NCBI GenBank assembly: GCA_012962735.1
Contig: DTXA01000098.1
Span: 1 to 6,246, forward strand
Reading direction: 5' to 3'
Length of the DNA: 6,246 nt
From: Candidatus Latescibacterota bacterium
GTDB lineage: Bacteria; Latescibacterota; 4484-107; B68-G9
Shown: positions 5,630-6,246 of the stretch, piece after piece
How positions within the stretch are numbered: position 1 is the first letter of the stretch
Layout of the letters: every line of letters starts with the position of its first letter
Position numbers and translations under genes: made by a program
The notes under the pieces: generated by a model
Database searches by the model: none
Told to the model about the DNA's origin: nothing
What the model saw: only the letters and a program-made list of their open reading frames with translations

Positions 5630-6246
5630 CACCATCCCTCCTCCCCTATAAGGGGCACGAACACGCAAGAGGTCAAAGGCTCCTCGAGGAATTCGTCCCC
5701 ACGCCTCTTGATGCGATATAGCACTTGGTGGAACTCCGAACCCACGGGTATGACTAACCGCCCGCCGTCGGCCAGTTGGGTCTTTAGAGGTTTCGGCACC
5801 TTCGGCGCGCCGGCCGTCACTAAGATGGCGTCGAACGGAGCTTGTTCCGGCCAGCCGAGTGTCCCGTTTCCGACCCTGATATGGACGTTGGTGTATCCCA
5901 GGTCTTCCAACTTTATTCTGGCTTCCTCCGCCAATTCGGGGATCCTCTCGACGGAATACACCTCTCGGGCCAGTTCGGCCAAAACCGCGGTCTGGTACCC
6001 CGAGCCTGTCCCTATCTCCAATACCTTCTCATCTCCTTTCAACTCCAGCACCTCGGTCATCAGGGCCACCATATAGGGCTGGGATATCGTCTGCCCACTC
6101 CCGATGGACACCGGGTGGTCCTCGTAGGCCTGGTCGGCCGTCTCTGAGGATAAGAAGAGGTGGCGGGGGACCTTCCGCATCGCCTCCAACACCCGCTCGT
6201 CCCGAATCCCCCGGGCCTTTATCTGCCTTTCCACCATCCGAAGACG
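5629..6246 (-). CDS. pcm: Protein-L-isoaspartate O-methyltransferase (5' end probably outside window)
   Basis: This enzyme transfers a methyl group from S-adenosylmethionine to the carboxyl of L-isoaspartyl residues in age- or heat-damaged proteins, starting their repair in the cytoplasm. Counting from the ATG at 6237 (202 residues), the sequence shows the substrate-pocket segment GSGQTISQPYMV (46-57), SAM motif I VLEIGTGSGYQTAVLA (72-87), the acidic strand end SVERI (95-99), and the post-II segment APFDAILVTAGAP (133-145), all in family order. One oddity is GNG at 123-125, where the family almost always has GDG. The frame stays open from 6237 to the right edge (R-L-R precede the Met) and the nine bases visible there hold no SD. 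Family members often have about ten more residues before this point, so I treat the gene as 5'-partial; the ATG at 6237 remains possible. Its TGA overlaps the archease ATG by one base. The family call is very secure. Confidence 0.95.
   Translation of the reverse strand, partial: RLRMVERQIKARGIRDERVLEAMRKVPRHLFLSSETADQAYEDHPVSIGSGQTISQPYMVALMTEVLELKGDEKVLEIGTGSGYQTAVLAELAREVYSVERIPELAEEARIKLEDLGYTNVHIRVGNGTLGWPEQAPFDAILVTAGAPKVPKPLKTQLADGGRLVIPVGSEFHQVLYRIKRRGDEFLEEPLTSCVFVPLIGEEGW

Noticed and set aside
1..6246. Search by eye for tRNA, rRNA, CRISPR repeats, insertion-sequence ends and riboswitches on both strands.
   Set aside because: Almost all of the window is accounted for by coding sequence, and no repeated units, terminal inverted repeats or RNA signatures were seen.

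Overview
The window looks like a compact bacterial chromosome segment. It is GC-rich, with frequent AGG and ATA codons, strong Shine-Dalgarno (SD) sites and almost no intergenic DNA. YraN and UMF1-type MFS transporters are mainly bacterial families. The RtcB is the long 481-residue form known from archaea and thermophiles, and archease and Pcm are also common in thermophiles. A thermophilic, probably anaerobic bacterium fits, but no marker here fixes the phylum.

Every supported gene is on the minus strand, so transcription runs from the right edge to the left. In order they are: pcm (protein repair methyltransferase, 5' end probably outside the window); archease (RtcB cofactor); a 91-residue small protein whose C-terminal part resembles the end of creatininase-family enzymes; an alpha/beta hydrolase of the dienelactone hydrolase/acetyl esterase type; rtcB (RNA ligase); rnhB (ribonuclease HII); yraN (predicted nuclease-fold protein); a UMF1-family MFS transporter; and a reading frame leaving the left edge that carries an Asp-box (BNR) motif. 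Junctions are very tight: TGATG (pcm/archease), GTGA (archease/small protein), ATGA (small protein/hydrolase), a 30-nt gap with a near-ideal SD before rtcB, 1 nt (rtcB/rnhB), ATGA (rnhB/yraN) and about 20 nt of overlap (yraN/MFS). This reads as one operon with translational coupling.

The functional core is repair and nucleic-acid processing. RtcB joins RNA 2',3'-cyclic phosphate or 3'-phosphate ends to 5'-OH ends, and archease lets it turn over. RNase HII removes ribonucleotides from DNA, YraN has a PD-(D/E)xK-type nuclease signature, and Pcm repairs isoaspartyl damage in proteins. The hydrolase, small protein, transporter and Asp-box frame have no obvious link to this core. I saw no tRNA, rRNA, CRISPR array, insertion sequence, riboswitch or intrinsic terminator. 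No stretch longer than 30 bases lies outside an annotated gene, so no operon promoter or terminator is visible; both must lie outside the window or inside coding sequence.
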